A stretch of 9,754 bases of DNA from Acidobacteriota bacterium. GTDB lineage: Bacteria > Acidobacteriota > Terriglobia > Terriglobales > Acidobacteriaceae. The number at the start of each line of letters is the position of its first letter. Position 1 is the first letter of the stretch. The notes beneath the pieces were generated by a model. The model worked only from the letters and a program-made list of their open reading frames with translations, was not told the origin of the DNA and ran no database searches. The stretch covers positions 1 to 9,754 of the forward strand of contig JANXQR010000518.1 of assembly GCA_025353435.1 (NCBI GenBank), in the 5' to 3' direction. Positions 6,630 through 9,754 of this stretch are shown piece after piece. A program made the position numbers and the translations under genes.

Positions 6630-8660
6630 TTACACCAGGTGCAGGCCGTTCAGGGCCATGTCAATCAGCTTGATTCCGATGAATGGCGCGATGATCCCAC
6701 CGATTCCGTAGACGATGAGGTTGCGGCGGAGCAAGGCCTCTGCAGACATAGGCTGATACTTGACCCCTTTTAGAGCGAGGGGAATCAGCGCAATGATGAT
6801 CAGCGCGTTGAAGATCACGGCCGAAAGAATTGCAGAATGTGGCGTGGCCAGGCGCATGATGTTCAGAGCGGCGAATGCAGGAAACACCCCAAGGAACATG
6901 GCTGGGATGATGGCGAAGTATTTGGCCACGTCATTCGCGATGGAGAACGTGGTAAGTGCGCCGCGCGTCATGAGTAACTGCTTACCTATCTCGACTATCT
7001 CAATAAGCTTGGTCGGATTAGAGTCGAGGTCGACCATGTTACCGGCCTCCTTGGCGGCCTGCGTACCCGTGTTCATGGCTACGCCCACGTCCGCTTGAGC
7101 CAGCGCGGGCGCATCGTTGGTGCCGTCGCCAGTCATGGCAACGAGCTTGCCCTTGGCCTGTTCGCGCTTGATCAGGTCCATCTTATCTTTGGGCTTGGCT
7201 TCCGCCAGGAAGTCGTCAACACCTGCTTCACGTGCGATAACTGCGGCGGTCAGGGGATTATCGCCGGTAATCATGATGCTGCGAATTCCCATCGCCCTAA
7301 GACGTGCGAGGCGCTCCCTGAGGCCACCCTTGACTACATCCTTCAAGTAAACAACACCGAGCGCATCGCCATTTTCAGCGACAACGAGAGGCGTGCCGCC
7401 GAGGCGCGCGATCTCTTCCACGCGATCCGTGACCTGGCGCGGCATGCGTGACCCTTCGGATTCGACGAACCGCGCGATAGCATCTGCAGAGCCTTTGCGT
7501 ATCTTAGTTCCAGGCAAATCGACGCCGGACATGCGCGTCTGCGCCGAAAAGGGAACAAACTCCGCGCGCATATTGGTGATATCACGCCCGCGCAGGTTGT
7601 ACATCTCCTTGGCCAGCACAACGATCGAACGCCCCTCGGGAGTCTCGTCAGCAATGGATGCCATTTGGGCAGCGTCGGCCAACCGCTCGGGCGAAATTCC
7701 GGGGGCAGGAGAAAACTCGACCGCTTGCCGATTTCCAAACGTAACGGTTCCCGTCTTGTCGAGCAGTAGCGTGTTTACATCGCCTGCCGCTTCGACCGCA
7801 CGCCCAGACATTGCAAGCACGTTGTACTGCACCAGGCGATCCATGCCTGCGATGCCGACAGCTGAAAGCAGGCCGCCAATCGTCGTCGGAATGAGGCAGA
7901 CCAAGAGTGAAACGAGGACAAAGATTGTCTGCGGTGCATGCGAATAGATGGCAAAGGGTTGCAGGGTGGCCACCGCCAACAGGAACACAATCGTGAGCCC
8001 GGAGAGCAGGATACTCAACGCGATTTCATTTGGCGTTTTTTGACGCTGCGCTCCTTCGACAAGCGCGATCATGTGATCAAGAAATGTCTCACCGGGGTTC
8101 GATGTGATCCGCACTTTGATCCAATCGGACAACACACGCGTGCCGCCTGTGACGGAGGAGCGATCGCCGCCCGCCTCGCGAATGACAGGGGCCGACTCAC
8201 CGGTAATTGCCGATTCGTCAACAGAGGCAATGCCTTCACAGACGTCACCGTCACCTGCGATGAACTGGCCGGCCTCGACTCGGATAATGTCCCCGACGCG
8301 GAGGAGAGTGCTGGAAACTGCCTCCGTTGTTCCATCCGCTCGATAGCGAAACGCAATCGTCTCGCCCTTGGCTTTGCGCAGTGTATCCGCCTGCGCTTTG
8401 CCACGGCCTTCGGCGATGGCTTCAGCGAAATTCGCAAACAGCACCGTGAACCAGAGCCACAGCGTGATTTGCAGGTTGAAACCGATCGGCAGGTGATGAA
8501 CTGCGTCCACGATGAGAAGTGCGCTTGTAACAACGCTACCCACCTCGACAACGAACATCACGGGATTTTTCGCCATTGTACGAGGGTGCAGTTTGCGAAA
8601 GGAATCCAGGATCGCAGGACGAACGATCGCGAGAATCCACATACTTTGCTTTTTTGCCAT
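6630..8660 (-). CDS. kdpB: Potassium-transporting ATPase subunit B (P-type ATPase)
   Basis: KdpB hydrolyses ATP to drive high-affinity potassium uptake through KdpA in the inner membrane. The 676-residue product is close to the family norm (E. coli 682). Visible motifs: TGES at 153-156 (actuator domain), DKTGT at 301-305 with the phosphorylated Asp301, TGDGTNDAP at 510-518, and FSIANDVAKYF with Asp577 and Lys580 in the membrane. Their E. coli counterparts lie six residues later (Asp307, Asp583, Lys586), so numbering shifts evenly without internal gaps around these sites. Ser156 matches the E. coli TGES serine (Ser162) whose phosphorylation is reported to inhibit the pump. The start at 8660 has GAGGAG upstream. 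It sits between kdpA and kdpC with short gaps, consistent with one operon. No regulator genes (kdpD, kdpE) lie in this window. Confidence 0.98.
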   Translation of the reverse strand: MAKKQSMWILAIVRPAILDSFRKLHPRTMAKNPVMFVVEVGSVVTSALLIVDAVHHLPIGFNLQITLWLWFTVLFANFAEAIAEGRGKAQADTLRKAKGETIAFRYRADGTTEAVSSTLLRVGDIIRVEAGQFIAGDGDVCEGIASVDESAITGESAPVIREAGGDRSSVTGGTRVLSDWIKVRITSNPGETFLDHMIALVEGAQRQKTPNEIALSILLSGLTIVFLLAVATLQPFAIYSHAPQTIFVLVSLLVCLIPTTIGGLLSAVGIAGMDRLVQYNVLAMSGRAVEAAGDVNTLLLDKTGTVTFGNRQAVEFSPAPGISPERLADAAQMASIADETPEGRSIVVLAKEMYNLRGRDITNMRAEFVPFSAQTRMSGVDLPGTKIRKGSADAIARFVESEGSRMPRQVTDRVEEIARLGGTPLVVAENGDALGVVYLKDVVKGGLRERLARLRAMGIRSIMITGDNPLTAAVIAREAGVDDFLAEAKPKDKMDLIKREQAKGKLVAMTGDGTNDAPALAQADVGVAMNTGTQAAKEAGNMVDLDSNPTKLIEIVEIGKQLLMTRGALTTFSIANDVAKYFAIIPAMFLGVFPAFAALNIMRLATPHSAILSAVIFNALIIIALIPLALKGVKYQPMSAEALLRRNLIVYGIGGIIAPFIGIKLIDMALNGLHLV

Positions 8661-8671
8661 GACGTGTGTTT

Positions 8672-8677
8672 CTCCTC
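8672..8677 (-). promoter_or_regulatory. Ribosome binding site of kdpB
   Basis: GAGGAG on the minus strand lies 11 nt before the kdpB ATG at 8660, just after the kdpA stop codon (8681-8683). It supports 8660 over later in-frame Met codons. Confidence 0.65.
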
Positions 8678-8680
8678 GGC

Positions 8681-9754
8681 TTATGAGAAAAGCGTTCCAT
8701 TGTGAAGAAGTAAGTGTTCGAGGATGGGACCAAGACTAAGCGCGGGGAAGAAGGTCAATGCGCCAACGATCAGGATCACGCCCGTGAGAAGAATGGTGAA
8801 CAAGGTTGTATTTACAGGGAACGTGCCGGGCGACGGCGGGACGCTCTTCTTCTGGGCCAGATTTCCAGCCAGTGCAAGCATTGGAACCATCATCAAAAAG
8901 CGTCCGCAGAGCATTGAGAACCCGAGCGTGAAGTTGTACCACTGGGTATTCACGCTTAGGCCTGCGAATGCTGAGCCGTTGTTTCCCGCTGCCGATGTGA
9001 ACGCATACAGCAGTTCGCTGAGTCCGTGCGGCCCGTGGTTGGCGAGCGCGGTCAGACCCATCAACGGCGAGATGGCGGAGATGGCTGAAAACGTGAGAAT
9101 GATTAGTGGAAAGATAAGCACGTAAAGCATGCACATCTTCACGTCGTAGGCTTCGATCTTTTTGCCGAGATACTCGGGAGTGCGGCCCACCATCAATCCG
9201 GCGATGAACACCGAGAGAACCACATAGACGAGCATTCCGTAGAGTCCGGATCCGACGCCGCCGAATACGATTTCGCCGAGCATGATGTTAGCGAGCGGAA
9301 CAAGTCCACCGAGCGGAGTAAAGGAGTCATGCCATGAGTTGATGGCACCGCAACTTGCGTCGGTGGTGATGGTGGCGAACAGGGCCGATTGTGAGACCCC
9401 GAAGCGGGTCTCCTTGCCCTCCATGTTACCGCCCGACTGCTGAGCACTTACATGCTGATCTACCCCATGCAACAGCGGATGCGCCTGCGCTTCAGCCCAA
9501 AATGCGACGATGAACCCCGCTACAAATAGGATGGACATGCACGCGAATACTGCCCAACCGTGGCCTGGAGATCCGGTCATCCTGCCGAGCGTCACGGTGA
9601 GGCCCGCGCCGATCAAGAAGATTGAGACCATCTGGATGAAGTTAGTGAATGGCGTGGGATTTTCGAATGGGTGCGCACTATTGGCATTGAAGAAACCGCC
9701 GCCATTTGTACCAACCATTTTGATTGCTTCCTGTGAGGCGACCGGTCCCTGCGC
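8681..9754 (-). CDS. kdpA: Potassium-transporting ATPase subunit A, 5' partial
   Basis: KdpA is the channel-like membrane subunit that selects and admits potassium. The frame runs off the right edge, so about 357 C-terminal residues are present of a protein near 557 in E. coli. The Met at 9718 is internal: upstream codons read GPVASQEAIK, which belongs to the family motif that continues into MVGTNGGGFFNANSAHPFEN. Three of the four selectivity-filter regions are visible: GTNGGGF, the ASCGA region followed by WHDSFTPLGG, and SAAGNNGSAFAG. Several long hydrophobic helices lie between them. It is followed 20 nt later by kdpB. The small kdpF gene, if present, would be outside the window. No damage is seen. 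Confidence 0.98.
   Translation of the reverse strand, partial: AQGPVASQEAIKMVGTNGGGFFNANSAHPFENPTPFTNFIQMVSIFLIGAGLTVTLGRMTGSPGHGWAVFACMSILFVAGFIVAFWAEAQAHPLLHGVDQHVSAQQSGGNMEGKETRFGVSQSALFATITTDASCGAINSWHDSFTPLGGLVPLANIMLGEIVFGGVGSGLYGMLVYVVLSVFIAGLMVGRTPEYLGKKIEAYDVKMCMLYVLIFPLIILTFSAISAISPLMGLTALANHGPHGLSELLYAFTSAAGNNGSAFAGLSVNTQWYNFTLGFSMLCGRFLMMVPMLALAGNLAQKKSVPPSPGTFPVNTTLFTILLTGVILIVGALTFFPALSLGPILEHLLLHNGTLFS

Noticed and set aside
7938..8705. Long plus-strand open frame (255 codons) opposite kdpB
   Set aside because: It lies antisense to intact, strongly conserved kdpB and its translation shows no recognisable domain; likely a shadow of kdpB codon use.
9716..9718. ATG at 9718 as the start of kdpA
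   Set aside because: Codons upstream to the window edge continue a conserved KdpA stretch (GPVASQEAIK), so the gene is cut by the window.

Overview
The window holds two convergent gene groups, with no tRNA, rRNA, CRISPR array or insertion sequence that I could see. A large repetitive multihaem cytochrome, an outer-membrane-type barrel and a membrane-anchored protein with a carboxypeptidase-regulatory-like domain suggest a Gram-negative soil or sediment bacterium. Acidobacteriota is my best guess from gene style and neighbourhood. That placement is inference; no taxonomic marker gene is present.

Plus strand, 1-5966. A cytochrome gene already open at the left edge runs to 2712. It encodes 36 complete CxxCH haem-binding motifs, plus the last two residues of another, mostly in eleven tandem units of about 75 residues with three haem sites each. 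Eight nucleotides later comes a secreted protein with a small beta domain followed by a long beta-strand-rich region that looks like an outer-membrane barrel (2721-4496). After a 93-nt gap with a GC-rich hairpin comes a periplasmic protein with one membrane helix and a cytosolic helical tail (4590-5966). A 9-bp inverted repeat with T-tracts on both strands (about 5985-6024) probably ends transcription from both sides.

Minus strand, 9754-6045. This is the kdp high-affinity potassium pump in the order kdpA (5' end outside the window), kdpB, kdpC. Short gaps and ribosome binding sites fit one operon. The visible catalytic and ion-path motifs are intact.

The part worth a second look is the plus-strand cluster. 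A very long, regular haem array beside a candidate outer-membrane barrel could be a conduit or wire for electron transfer across or beyond the outer membrane. The kdp genes look ordinary and appear to be only neighbours.
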